Shown here one piece after another: positions 46,057 to 54,509 of a DNA stretch of 64,000 bases (its first letter is position 1; each line of letters opens with the position of its first letter). Source of the stretch: Streptomyces silvae. Its GTDB lineage: Bacteria; Actinomycetota; Actinomycetes; Streptomycetales; Streptomycetaceae. The position numbers and the translations under genes are program-made. The stretch spans positions 124,001 through 188,000 of the forward strand of contig NZ_JAERUC010000206.1 in assembly GCF_016745505.1 (NCBI RefSeq), given 5' to 3'. The notes under the pieces were generated by a model. The model saw only the letters and a list, made by a program, of their open reading frames with translations. It was not told where the DNA came from and did no database searches.

Positions 46057-47028
46057 GTGTTCCAGTCGTACGACGGGCTGTGCGGCATCGGCGAACTCGC
46101 CGAGCGGGCCGGGGTCAGCGTCAAGACGGTCCGCTTCTACTCCGACAGCGGCCTGCTCCCCGAGGCCTCCCGCAGCGCCGGGGGCCACCGCCGGTACGGC
46201 GCCGACTCCCTCGAGCGGCTGCGGATGATCCGTTCCCTGCGCGCCCTGGACCTGCCGGTCTCAGCGGTACGCCGCGTGCTGGACGAGGAGGACGCGGCGG
46301 GGCGTGAGGGCGGCGCCCTCGAGGACGCCGTCGCCGGGCAACTACGCTCGCTCGGAACCCAGTTGAGAGCTCTGCGGTGGAGAGAGGCCGCGCTCCGCTC
46401 GGTGCAGGAGTGCCCGCCGGCCGAACGCGCCGACCGGCTCAGGCTGATCGGCGCGGTGACCGCGCCGCCCAGCACCGCCCCCCTCGCCAGGTTCTGGCGC
46501 GGCTGGCTGCCGCCACGGATGCCGTCCCGGGCCGTCTCCGCGTTCCTGGAGGTCGCGGTGCCGCAGCCGCCGGAGGACCCCGGCCCGGCCCAGGTGCTCG
46601 CCTTCGCGCGGCTGTCCGCCATGGTGTCCCGCCCCTGCGACGGGGACGGGCCGACCCAGCCCCATGCGCACAAGGCCGCCGGGGCCCGCGCGTCGGCCGT
46701 GCTCTACGCCGGGCTGGCCGAGGCGTACGACCTGGCGGGCGCCGAGATGCGCCGGGGCAGGGAGCCGTACCCGGGGGAGGCGCTGGACGGGTTCGTGGAC
46801 GCGTACGCGCGTGCCCGGGACATCGCGGACACCCCGGTCTTCCGCCGTACGCTCGCCCGACAGCTCGCCGCGGACCCGCGGATCGACCGCTACTGGGAGC
46901 TGACGGCCGAACTGGTCGGCCCTCCGGACGGGCGGCCGGAGCCGACGCCCGGGTCCGCGCACGACTGGCTGCTCGCCGCGCTGGAAACCCAGGCGGGAGA
47001 CGGGGTGGGTGCCGCTCTCACCGCCTAG
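46057..47028 (+). CDS. MerR-family transcriptional regulator
   Basis: A 323-residue regulator. The N-terminal winged HTH (about 9-78) is typical: IGELAERAGVSVKTVRFYSDSGLLPEASRSAGGHRRYG, here with YSDSGLL in place of the usual YxxxGLL, then LRALDLPVSAVRRVLD. A long helical C-terminal domain of about 230 residues follows; it lacks the metal-binding Cys of metalloregulators, so an organic ligand is likelier. The hydrolase fusion is divergent and a dyad lies between them. The stop codon lies inside the first unit of a 15-bp tandem repeat. Confidence 0.93.
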   Translation: MFQSYDGLCGIGELAERAGVSVKTVRFYSDSGLLPEASRSAGGHRRYGADSLERLRMIRSLRALDLPVSAVRRVLDEEDAAGREGGALEDAVAGQLRSLGTQLRALRWREAALRSVQECPPAERADRLRLIGAVTAPPSTAPLARFWRGWLPPRMPSRAVSAFLEVAVPQPPEDPGPAQVLAFARLSAMVSRPCDGDGPTQPHAHKAAGARASAVLYAGLAEAYDLAGAEMRRGREPYPGEALDGFVDAYARARDIADTPVFRRTLARQLAADPRIDRYWELTAELVGPPDGRPEPTPGSAHDWLLAALETQAGDGVGAALTA

Positions 47029-47090
47029 GATCCCACCGCCTAGGATCCCACCGCCTGGGATCCCACCGCCTGGGATCCCACCGCCTGGGA
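47021..47090. repeat. 15-bp tandem repeat, 4.7 copies
   Basis: The unit CCGCCTGGGATCCCA repeats head-to-tail from 47021: two copies with TAGG, then copies with TGGG, the last one partial. The first copy supplies the TAG stop of the MerR gene (ACC GCC TAG). The unit contains a GGATCC or GGGATCCC dyad, so each copy is also a short palindrome. The repeat length is a multiple of three. Confidence 0.9.
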
Positions 47091-47117
47091 CGGGCGGCCC
47101 GGAGCCGCGCGCTCACC

Positions 47118-47144
47118 GCGTAGGGCCGGGCCGCGGTCCTACGC
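47118..47144 (+). terminator. Rho-independent-like terminator after MerR gene
   Basis: GCGTAGG (47118-47124) pairs with CCTACGC (47138-47144) around a GC-rich loop that can pair further, followed by TCTTCTTCT. It is the only hairpin here with a T-rich tail. Confidence 0.5.
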
Positions 47145-47152
47145 TCTTCTTC

Positions 47153-47581
47153 TCACTGCGGCCGTCCCAGGGCCCAGCCCGACACATCGGCGAGGCGGCC
47201 GCGCCAGAGGGGCAGGCGCAGGGAACCCGTCCCGCCGAAGACCAGGGTGGCGTCCCTCAGATGAATCCAGCGCGGCAACTGCGTCGTGCCTTCTCCGGTG
47301 CTCAGCTCCCTGATCCCCTGGTCCACCGTCTCCGGGAACTCGGCGATCAGGTTCGCGCCCTCGCCCTCGACCTGACGGAGGCTGCGCGCCCAGTCCGCCT
47401 TCCACGCCTCATGGCCGATCACGTCTCCGTGGAGTACGCCACCGGTGAGCGTGAGGGTGATCGGCAGACTGGATCGCAGCTCTCTGTCCAGCAGCTGGAT
47501 GAGCAGCTGAAGCTGCAGATCGGGTACGGGCTCCGTCATCACCGCGGTCGTCTCCGGCCGTGTCTCGACAGACTCGCTCAT
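47153..47581 (-). CDS. GvpU-like protein (orphan gas-vesicle accessory homologue)
   Basis: A 142-residue protein. The run LQLLIQLLDRELRSSLPITLTLTGGVLHGDVI and the C-terminal PRWIHLRDATLVF with LWRGRLADVSGWALG match my memory of GvpU-type gas-vesicle accessory proteins (hydrophobic start, IHLRDA, WRGRL-VSGF). No other gas-vesicle gene lies within this window, so it is either an orphan or has another role. The ATG is preceded by GGGAG at a suitable distance. Divergent from a small DUF4190 membrane protein. Confidence 0.6.
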   Translation of the reverse strand: MSESVETRPETTAVMTEPVPDLQLQLLIQLLDRELRSSLPITLTLTGGVLHGDVIGHEAWKADWARSLRQVEGEGANLIAEFPETVDQGIRELSTGEGTTQLPRWIHLRDATLVFGGTGSLRLPLWRGRLADVSGWALGRPQ

Positions 47582-47754
47582 GGACCACTCCCTTCACCTG
47601 ACAAGCGCCAGGTGACAGCCCGTATGCCCCCGGCGGGGCCCGGCACACCCCGCAGAACCGGGTGATTGGCCGGTCGGAAGAGGGGCACCCGCACGTCACC
47701 AGATGCACACAGCACGATCGCAAGCACCGTAAGACGAACCGACGGGAGAGAGTG

Positions 47755-48042
47755 ATGTCGCACTACGACAGTTCGTCCATGGCCACTCCCAGGTCCGGGA
47801 CCAACGGCCTCGCCATCGCGAGCCTGGTCTGCGGAATCGTGGGCCTCATCTTCTTCAGCGTGATCCTCGGCCCGATAGCCATCGTTCTCGGTGCGCTCGG
47901 CCTGCGTCAGGTCGCCGCGAAGGGCGGCTCCGGGATCGCGAAGGCCGGACTGGTCCTCGGCATCATCGACGTGATCCTCTTCGTCGTCCTGATGGCCGTG
48001 GCCGCCTCGTCCGGCGGCTTCAGCTGGTACGTCGGCGGCTGA
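47755..48042 (+). CDS. DUF4190 small membrane protein
   Basis: A 95-residue protein with a polar N-terminus (MSHYDSSSMATPRSG) and two membrane helices: GLAIASLVCGIVGLIFFSVI and AGLVLGIIDVILFVVLM, joined by LGALGLRQVAAKGGSGIAK. This Gly-rich double-helix pattern is DUF4190, of unknown function in actinobacteria. The ATG follows a GGGAGAGAG site. Confidence 0.88.
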   Translation: MSHYDSSSMATPRSGTNGLAIASLVCGIVGLIFFSVILGPIAIVLGALGLRQVAAKGGSGIAKAGLVLGIIDVILFVVLMAVAASSGGFSWYVGG

Positions 48043-48061
48043 CCCGCCGTACGGCCGGAAC

Positions 48062-48094
48062 GCGTGCGCCACCACTCGCCGTGGAGGCGCACGC
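48062..48094. terminator. Strong hairpin between convergent genes
   Basis: GCGTGCGCC (48062-48070) pairs with GGCGCACGC (48086-48094), and inside it CCAC pairs with GTGG, making one long stem with a single A-A mismatch and a 5-nt loop. It separates the DUF4190 gene from the convergent phospholipase D-like gene. A run of imperfect CCGTRYCCGTG units follows to about 48140. Confidence 0.75.
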
Positions 48095-48141
48095 ACCCAT
48101 GTCCGTACCCGTGCCCGTGTCCGTACTCGTGTCCGCACGTG

Positions 48142-49353
48142 TCACAGCCAGCGGCGGATCGGCAGGACGGCGGTCTCGCGCATCCGCTGCACGGGCGAAC
48201 GACGCTTCCACCGGGCCCCGTCGATCAGCGTGCTCCGCTCCACGTCCTCGTCGAAGTGACCGTCCAGCGTGGCGGTGAACTCCCGGTCCAGGACGGCGAG
48301 CATGACTTCCTCGTCGTGTTCCAGGGAGCGGCGGTTGAAGTTCGTCGAACCGATCAGCGAGGCGACCCCGTCCACCGTCAGCGCCTTGGTGTGGAGCATG
48401 GTCGGCTGGAACTGGTAGATCTTCACCCCGCAGGCGGTGAGCTCCTCGTAGTAGTGCTGACCGGCCAGCCGGCACACCCGCTTGTCCGTGTGCGGCCCGG
48501 GGAGCAGGATCTCCACGGAGACACCCCGGCGAGCGGCCTCGCACAGCACACCGATGAAGTACGCGTCGGGCGCGAAGTACGCCGTGGTGAGCCGGATCCG
48601 CTCCTCGGCGGACTCCAGGACGACACGGAGCAAGGTCTGCATGTCCTGCCAGCCGTAGCCGGCCGAACCGCGCACGACCTGGACGATCGCGTCCCCCTGC
48701 TGCGTGGCGTCGACGAACCGGTCGCGTTCGGTGAACAGCTCGTCGTGGCACTCGGCCCAGTTCTGCGCGAACGCGGCCGCCAGACCGTCCACCGCCGGGC
48801 CCTGCACCCGTACGTGGGTGTCCCGCCACTCGCTCTCGTCGCGGGCGTCACCGCACCACTCCTCGGCTATGCCGACCCCGCCGGTGAACGCCGACTCCTC
48901 GTCGGTGATGAGGACCTTCCGGTGACAGCGGTGGTTCTGCTTGAGCGGCGAGAGGTACAGCGGCTTGCGGAACCAGGCCACCTCCACCCCGGCCTCGTCC
49001 ATCAACGCCAGCTGGTCCTTCTCGATGAGCCGGGAGCCGAACCCGTCCAGCAGCAGCCGCACCCGCACACCGGCACGGGCCCGCTCCGACAGCGCCTCGG
49101 CGAACTCGAGGGCGATGTCACCCCGCCAGTACACGAACGTCATCATGTCCACGGTGTGCTCGGCGCCGCGGATGGACTCCAGCATGGAGGCGAAGATCTC
49201 GTTCCCGTTGCGGAGGGGGACGAGCTTGTTGCCCTCGGTCGCGGCGATGCCGATCAGCCGCTCCAGCCGCCGCCGCAGCCGGTGCGTGCGCTGCGCGTAG
49301 ACGGCGTCATCGGGTCTGTCCTGCGTGGATCTCTCGTCTATGTGGCTGGACAT
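48142..49353 (-). CDS. Phospholipase D-like cardiolipin synthase family protein
   Basis: A 403-residue protein with two PLD domains. Both HxKxxxxD motifs are intact: His144, Lys146 and Asp151 (HRKVLITD) and His321, Lys323 and Asp328 (HTKALTVD), each followed by the downstream FTGG or GSTNFN block. This is the cardiolipin synthase type (ClsA/B-like). The N-terminal membrane helices of ClsA are absent, so it is a ClsB-like or general phosphatidyltransferase form. It probably acts at the inner face of the membrane. Monocistronic. Confidence 0.92.
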   Translation of the reverse strand: MSSHIDERSTQDRPDDAVYAQRTHRLRRRLERLIGIAATEGNKLVPLRNGNEIFASMLESIRGAEHTVDMMTFVYWRGDIALEFAEALSERARAGVRVRLLLDGFGSRLIEKDQLALMDEAGVEVAWFRKPLYLSPLKQNHRCHRKVLITDEESAFTGGVGIAEEWCGDARDESEWRDTHVRVQGPAVDGLAAAFAQNWAECHDELFTERDRFVDATQQGDAIVQVVRGSAGYGWQDMQTLLRVVLESAEERIRLTTAYFAPDAYFIGVLCEAARRGVSVEILLPGPHTDKRVCRLAGQHYYEELTACGVKIYQFQPTMLHTKALTVDGVASLIGSTNFNRRSLEHDEEVMLAVLDREFTATLDGHFDEDVERSTLIDGARWKRRSPVQRMRETAVLPIRRWL

Positions 49354-49571
49354 CTCTCACCTGGTGAACTGGGGCGACGGGGCAGAGCGACTGTACTCCC
49401 GGTGAGCCGCGCACCCCGAACCCCGGCGGGGGACCGGGCCCCGGCAGGCTCGCAAACCTCCGGAGGACGGCGTACGACGCAACGCCACTGGTCCCGCGGA
49501 GGGCGGCGTCAACGCCGCAACGCCGCAGGATCTCCGGTCACGGCCCGGTCACGGCCCTCTAGGATGCGATC

Positions 49572-50744
49572 ATGCCGGAAGCCACGCCCCGCCCCGAGCC
49601 GTTCCTCCAGCGGACCGCCCCCGCCGCCCTCGAAGACCTGCGCACGCGGCTCCGCGCGACGCGCTGGCCCGACGCACCCGAGGACGCCGGCTGGTCGCTC
49701 GGGACCGACCTCGATCAGCTCCGCGAACTCGTCGCCCACTGGGCGGAGCGCTTCGACTGGCCGGCGCAGGAGGCGGCGCTCGCCCGGCTTCCCCGCTTCC
49801 GTGTTCCGTTGGGCGGTCTCGGAATCCACTTCGTCCACGCCAAGGCCGTCGCGCCCGCCGGACCGGTCCTGCCCCTGGTCCTGAGCCACGGATGGCCGGA
49901 CTCCTTCTGGCGCTACTCGAAGGTCATCCCCCTCCTCGCCGACCCGGGCGCACACGGCGCCGACCCCGCCGACGCGTTCGACGTGGTCGTCCCCGACATG
50001 CCGGGCTTCGGTTACTCCGACCGGCCCGCCGGCCGGCCGCTCGACTCGATCGCCGTCGCCGGGCTGTGGGCCGAGCTCATGACCGTCCTCGGCTACGAGC
50101 GGTTCGGCGCGGCGGGCGGGGACGTCGGCAGCCATGTGAGCCGCTATCTCGCCCTCGACCACCCCGACCGGGTCGTGGCCGTCCACCGCACCGACGGGGG
50201 CCTGCCCGTCTTCACCGGGGACCCGGCGGACCTCACGCCGGAGGAGCGGACGTGGATGAAGGACGTCGCGGCCTGGAGCGGGACCGAGGGCGCCTACGCC
50301 GCGATCCACCGGACGAAGCCGCAGACCGCCGCCTTCGGGCTCAACGACTCACCGGCCGGGCTCGCCGCGTGGATCGTGGAGAAACTCCGCGCCTGGAGCG
50401 ACTGCGGCGGCGACGTCGAGCGGAGCTTCACCAAGGACGAGATCCTGACGAACATCACGCTCTACTGGCTGACCGGCACGATCGGGTCGTCCATGCGCAT
50501 GTACAGCGCGAACGCCGCCATCCCGCCCGCCCAGCTCGCCCGCCGGGTCGAGGTGCCGTCCGGCTTCTCGATCTTCGCCGGTGACATCGTTCGCCCGCCG
50601 AGGGCCTGGCTGGAGCGCACGACGCACATGGTGCGCATGACCGAGCCCCCGCGCGGCGGGCACTTCGCGGCGTTCGAGGAGCCGGAGATCTACGCGGAGG
50701 AGCTGCGCGCCTTCTTCCGCCCCTACCGTGCGGCGGCCGCTTGA
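49572..50744 (+). CDS. Epoxide hydrolase (EHN-domain alpha/beta hydrolase)
   Basis: A 390-residue microsomal-type epoxide hydrolase. The N-terminal EHN domain (about 10-115) is followed by the alpha/beta-hydrolase core with the oxyanion motif HGWPD (106-110; usually HGWPG), nucleophile Asp184 in GGDVGSHV and the late catalytic His in PRGGHFAAFEEPE. It hydrates epoxides to diols. The HGWPD variant places an Asp beside the oxyanion hole. A SnoaL-like gene follows after 34 bp and may be co-transcribed. Confidence 0.92.
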   Translation: MPEATPRPEPFLQRTAPAALEDLRTRLRATRWPDAPEDAGWSLGTDLDQLRELVAHWAERFDWPAQEAALARLPRFRVPLGGLGIHFVHAKAVAPAGPVLPLVLSHGWPDSFWRYSKVIPLLADPGAHGADPADAFDVVVPDMPGFGYSDRPAGRPLDSIAVAGLWAELMTVLGYERFGAAGGDVGSHVSRYLALDHPDRVVAVHRTDGGLPVFTGDPADLTPEERTWMKDVAAWSGTEGAYAAIHRTKPQTAAFGLNDSPAGLAAWIVEKLRAWSDCGGDVERSFTKDEILTNITLYWLTGTIGSSMRMYSANAAIPPAQLARRVEVPSGFSIFAGDIVRPPRAWLERTTHMVRMTEPPRGGHFAAFEEPEIYAEELRAFFRPYRAAAA

Positions 50745-50778
50745 CCTCAAGCGCGGTCGAGGTCGCAGGGTGGGCCGC

Positions 50779-51171
50779 ATGGATACCGAAGCAGCGGACA
50801 TCAAGGCCATCGAACAGGTGGTCGCCACCGTCGAGGCCGCCCAGCGCGCCAAGGACACCGAGGGCTTCCTCGCGCTCTTCCACCCCGATGCCCTCTGGAC
50901 GACCGGCCACGGCAAGGTCCTGATCGGCTTCGACGCGATCGCCGAGTTCACCCGTGCCGTACTGCCCGCCGCCCAGTGGGACGGCGACGTCACCTACCGG
51001 GTGGTCCACACCCAGTTCCTGCGGCCCGACGTGGCGGCCGTCAAGGTCCGGCAGGTGTACCACTCGGCCCAGGGCGATTCGGAGGGCGCCCCGCTCTACG
51101 TCATGACGAGGCGTGACGACGGCGCATGGCTGCTTCACGCCTGCCAGAACACCCCGGTTCACATCGGGTAG
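50779..51171 (+). CDS. SgcJ/EcaC-like SnoaL-fold protein
   Basis: A 130-residue NTF2/SnoaL-fold protein. IKAIEQVVATVEAAQRAKD, then FLALFHPDALWTTGHGKVLIGFDAIAEF are typical of the SgcJ/EcaC oxidoreductase-annotated family, whose members often have no proven activity. The chosen ATG skips a poorly conserved extension. It lies directly after the epoxide hydrolase gene. Confidence 0.85.
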   Translation: MDTEAADIKAIEQVVATVEAAQRAKDTEGFLALFHPDALWTTGHGKVLIGFDAIAEFTRAVLPAAQWDGDVTYRVVHTQFLRPDVAAVKVRQVYHSAQGDSEGAPLYVMTRRDDGAWLLHACQNTPVHIG

Positions 51172-51187
51172 TCCGGGCGACGGCCTG

Positions 51188-51787
51188 TCAGGAGGCGGGG
51201 TACGGGCCGCCGGTGAGCAGCCGGGCCAGATGAGCCGCGTTCACGGCGAGGGTGCGCGTCGTCGAGGCGACCGTCTCCGGCGGGCCGTCGAGGTCCTTGT
51301 AGTCCTTGCCCTGCATGGCCTCGCCGACCCAGTAGGTGACGGCACCCGGAGCCAGGGAGAACCCCAGGTCGTTGAGGGCCTGGAACAGGTCGGCGCTCAC
51401 CTTGTGGGCGCCGTCCTCGTTCCCGACCACGGCCGCGGCGGCGACCTTTCCGTACGTCAGCAACCGGCCCTGCTCGTCGGTCTCGGACAGTTCGGCGTCC
51501 AGGCGTTCCAGGACGCGCTGGCAGATGCTGGACGGGTGGCCGAGCCAGATGGGGGTGGCGACGAGGAGGATGTCGGCCGCCATGACCTTCTCCCGCAGGG
51601 CGGGCCAGGCGTCGCCGTCGCCCATGTCGAGACCCACTCCCGGCCGGATGTCGTGGTCGGCCACCCGGACCACCTCACCGCTCACTCCGAGGCTCTCGAA
51701 CTCGGCCATCACCTGGTCGGCGATGAGATGGCTGCTGGAGGGCGTGGGGGAGGAGTTCAAGGTGCAGACGAAAGCCAGAGCACGCAT
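51188..51787 (-). CDS. Flavodoxin-fold NAD(P)H-dependent oxidoreductase
   Basis: A 199-residue FMN-dependent reductase of the flavodoxin/NADPH:FMN reductase type. The phosphate-binding loop is CTLNSSPTPSSSHLIAD and the flavin-stacking segment ADILLVATPIWLGHPSS, with VVGNEDGAHK later. The start (MRALAF) has AAGGAG 11 nt upstream. It converges on the SnoaL-like gene with 16 bp between stops. Physiological electron acceptor unknown. Confidence 0.9.
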   Translation of the reverse strand: MRALAFVCTLNSSPTPSSSHLIADQVMAEFESLGVSGEVVRVADHDIRPGVGLDMGDGDAWPALREKVMAADILLVATPIWLGHPSSICQRVLERLDAELSETDEQGRLLTYGKVAAAAVVGNEDGAHKVSADLFQALNDLGFSLAPGAVTYWVGEAMQGKDYKDLDGPPETVASTTRTLAVNAAHLARLLTGGPYPAS

Positions 51788-51920
51788 CGCGGGGGACACT
51801 CCTTGAGGAGAGCGTTCGTACGTCGGTCTCGGCGCCACTGTGCCCGCCGAAGACCTGACCGATGCGGCGCGGCGCCGGAAATGCCCCGTACGGAACAGGA
51901 AAGCGCGCGCGTGGCGGCAC

Positions 51921-52457
51921 TCAGAATTCGACGGCCGCGGCCTTTCTGATCGACGCGGCCATGTTCCGCTCCATCATCTGGAGGGAAGCCTGCGCCAGAT
52001 CCCGGTGGATATGGGCCACGGCGTCATCGGGGACGGTCACGTCCAGATGGCGGATGTGCGCGTCGAGGGCGGAGTACAGGACGCACTGTTCGGTGACCTG
52101 ACCGCAGAGGACGACCCGGTCCACGTCCAGCTGCGACAGGAGATAGCTGAGCGGCGTCTCGTAGAAGATCGAGTGCCGGGCCTTGACGACGAACAGCGAA
52201 TCGTCGTCCGGCAGTACCGGTTCCACCAGATCGCTGTACGGCCCCGAGAGCGTCGTATCGATGATCTCACCGTGATGGGAGCGCCATTCCCCGAAATTGT
52301 CGTTCACATAGATCACCGGGACGGCGTCGTCCCGGGCCCGCTCGATGAGACCCACGATGTGGGGGAGCGCCTCGCGCACGGACGGAACGAGGAGGTCGGC
52401 ATCCGGGTGGCCGTACGTGTTGAGCATGTCGATGACGATGAGGGCACTTCGGCTCAT
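51921..52457 (-). CDS. Isochorismatase-family cysteine hydrolase
   Basis: A 178-residue cysteine hydrolase of the isochorismatase-like superfamily. The catalytic triad is complete: Asp10 (LIVIDMLN), Lys91 (FVVKARHSIFYET) and Cys124 (CGQVTEQCVL). True isochorismatases (EntB type) are longer and carry an aryl carrier domain, so this is a stand-alone amide or nicotinamidase-like hydrolase. Same strand as the VOC gene upstream with an 81-bp gap. Confidence 0.92.
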   Translation of the reverse strand: MSRSALIVIDMLNTYGHPDADLLVPSVREALPHIVGLIERARDDAVPVIYVNDNFGEWRSHHGEIIDTTLSGPYSDLVEPVLPDDDSLFVVKARHSIFYETPLSYLLSQLDVDRVVLCGQVTEQCVLYSALDAHIRHLDVTVPDDAVAHIHRDLAQASLQMMERNMAASIRKAAAVEF

Positions 52458-52538
52458 AGCTCCTCATTCTCGCCGTGCCGGATGAGCCGCGCCGGGGCGA
52501 CACGGCTCGTCGTCCGATCGGGAGGCGGGCGCGGAGGC

Positions 52539-52910
52539 TCACTCCCAGCAGAGGCAGAACGGATGCCCCGCCGGGTCGGCGTACACACGGAAGCGGCGCT
52601 CACCGCCCCGGTCGTCGAGGTCCAGGGGCGTCGCACCGAGCGCCAGCACCTCCTCCTGAGCGCGCTCGACGTCCGTCACGTCGAGGTCCAGGTGCGCCTG
52701 CTGTGAATTCCTGTCCCCCCGGGGCCACTCCGGGGGGACGTGGTCGGGCGCCCGCTGGAACGAGATGCGGGCGCCGCCCGGGACGCGGAGGTCGTACCAG
52801 TCCTCGTCGTACCTCGATACCTCACCCCCGAGAACACCCTGGTAGAAGCCTGCGAGGGAGGCGGGGTCGGGGCAGTCGAGGGCCACGAGGCCGTACGTCG
52901 CGATGGGCAT
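52539..52910 (-). CDS. VOC-family (glyoxalase-like) protein
   Basis: A 123-residue vicinal oxygen chelate protein, two beta-alpha-beta-beta-beta units. GLVALDCPDPASLAGFYQGVLG is the standard opening, QQAHLDLDVTD carries the second metal His, and DPAGHPFCLCWE closes the fold. Short proteins of this kind act in detoxification or as antibiotic-binding proteins; nothing here selects among these. ATG start. Confidence 0.9.
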   Translation of the reverse strand: MPIATYGLVALDCPDPASLAGFYQGVLGGEVSRYDEDWYDLRVPGGARISFQRAPDHVPPEWPRGDRNSQQAHLDLDVTDVERAQEEVLALGATPLDLDDRGGERRFRVYADPAGHPFCLCWE

Positions 52911-52982
52911 GTCCGGTCCTTTCGTCGGGTGCCTTGAGGGTCTCCGTGTCCGTGCGGTTCGCGGCGCGGTTCCCGGCGCGGT

Positions 52983-54470
52983 TCACGCCCCGGGCACTGA
53001 ACCCTCCGCGCAGACACGGACGGTGCGCAGGGTCGTGTCCGCCGGGTCGGGAACGTTCATCCCCGCCTCGACCCCCGACCGCAGATATCGGAGCAGAGGT
53101 TCCGTGAGCCGTTCGCCCGGCAGGACGGCGGGGATGCCCGGAGGGTAGGGGGTCATCATCTCCGCGGCGACCCGTCCCACAGCCTGCTCGGCCGGAATGT
53201 CCTCGGTGGCGGCGAAGTAGGCGTCCCGGGGCAGACACACCTGGTCCGGGCGCAGTTCGTCCGGGCCGGGCACGTGGACGGCGGGCCCCGGGCCGAGCGT
53301 GCCGGCCTGCCGGGACAGATCCCGCAGCCCCTCCAGCAGGCGTCCTGCGGTGTCCTCGTCGTCGGCATGGGTGAACTGGGCGCTGATACGGCGGTGGTCG
53401 ACGAGGTGCATGTCGATCCTGTGACGGGCACGGAGCCAGTCGGCCGCCCGGTATCCGTTCGTACCGAGTGCGCTGATGTCGATGATCACGGGGAGCGGGT
53501 CGAACTCCGTGGTCCTTCCGGGGCCGCAGAAGTCGTCGCGGTCGTTCACATGCATCCCGTCGATCTTCTCGATCCGCTCGCGGACGTCGCCCACCAGACT
53601 CAGTGCGCGGGAGAGCAGCCCGTGGCCCTCCAGGACCATCTGCCGCCGCCAGCCGTCGATGCCGGCGTACAGCAGGACGGAGGGGCTGGTGGTGCCGAGC
53701 AGGTCCGCACGCGAGGCCAGCGTGTCGTGGTCGACGAGATCGCCCTGGAGGTGGAAGACCGAGCCCTGTTCGAGCCCGCTGCCCATCTTGTGGATGCTGG
53801 TGACGCAGACGTCGGCGCCGGCGTCCATGGCCCAGGAGGGCAGGTCCTCGTGGAACGGCAGATGCGCGCCCCATGCCTCGTCGACGATGACCGGCCTGGA
53901 ACGCCGGTGGCACACCTCGGCGATGGCGCGCAGATCGGCCGCGGATCCGTACGGGGTGGGGCTGGTGACCAGGGCCCCGCAGGCATCGGGGTGCCTCTCG
54001 AAGGCCCGCTCGAACGTCTCCGCCGACGGCGGGTGTGCGAGGTGCCGCTCGGGGTCCCACTGCGGCTCCACCCAGACGGGTTCGATACCGGAGAGGATCA
54101 GTCCGGCGACGACGGACTTGTGGGCGTCCCGGCCGATCAGGAGCTTCCGGTGCGGCGCGGCCACGCTGAGCATGGCGGCCTTCACCGACAGGGAGCTGCC
54201 GCAGGTGGAGAAGAAGGTGTGCTCGGCGTGCACCGCGTCCGCCATCAGCTCCTCTGCGCGACGTAGCGCACCGGAGGTCTGGCGACGGTCGTCCAGACCG
54301 CCGATGGCGAGTACGTCGCCGAGGAACACCGCGTCACCGAGTACGGCCCGTACCGCGGGCGCGGCCCCGCGTGCCTGCTTGTGGCCGGGCGGGGAGAAGC
54401 CGAGCTCCCCGTTCTCCTTGTAGGCGGCCAGTGCGTCCAGTACGGGTGCTTCGTGGTGATCTGCGGGCAT
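52983..54470 (-). CDS. Orn/Lys/Arg decarboxylase family protein
   Basis: A 495-residue PLP enzyme of the SpeA/LdcC-like basic amino acid decarboxylase family (shorter bacterial form without the N-terminal wing domain). FSPPGHKQ marks the N-terminus, SGALRRAEEL and FSTCGSSLSVKAAML follow, VIVDEAWGAH gives Asp197, and the PLP Lys is Lys228 in SIHKMGSGLEQGS. It should yield a polyamine such as cadaverine or agmatine. The chosen ATG has a GGGAAGG site; an ATG 33 bp upstream is possible. Same strand as the SDR gene 40 bp upstream. Confidence 0.93.
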   Translation of the reverse strand: MPADHHEAPVLDALAAYKENGELGFSPPGHKQARGAAPAVRAVLGDAVFLGDVLAIGGLDDRRQTSGALRRAEELMADAVHAEHTFFSTCGSSLSVKAAMLSVAAPHRKLLIGRDAHKSVVAGLILSGIEPVWVEPQWDPERHLAHPPSAETFERAFERHPDACGALVTSPTPYGSAADLRAIAEVCHRRSRPVIVDEAWGAHLPFHEDLPSWAMDAGADVCVTSIHKMGSGLEQGSVFHLQGDLVDHDTLASRADLLGTTSPSVLLYAGIDGWRRQMVLEGHGLLSRALSLVGDVRERIEKIDGMHVNDRDDFCGPGRTTEFDPLPVIIDISALGTNGYRAADWLRARHRIDMHLVDHRRISAQFTHADDEDTAGRLLEGLRDLSRQAGTLGPGPAVHVPGPDELRPDQVCLPRDAYFAATEDIPAEQAVGRVAAEMMTPYPPGIPAVLPGERLTEPLLRYLRSGVEAGMNVPDPADTTLRTVRVCAEGSVPGA

Positions 54471-54509
54471 GAACGGCGCCTTCCCTGGGATCCGCCGGGA
54501 CAATCACGG

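Noticed and set aside
47021..47090. Possible CRISPR array
   Set aside because: The 15-bp units are contiguous with no spacers and no cas genes nearby; it is a simple tandem repeat.
51921..52457. Isochorismatase-like gene as the source of a DHB starter for the NRPS
   Set aside because: It is short, lacks an aryl carrier domain, lies 40 kb away and has no entA/entC/entE-like neighbours.
52983..54470. Basic amino acid decarboxylase as a tailoring enzyme of the NRPS product
   Set aside because: Although the A pockets look suited to cationic residues, the gene is far away and sits in an unrelated operon.
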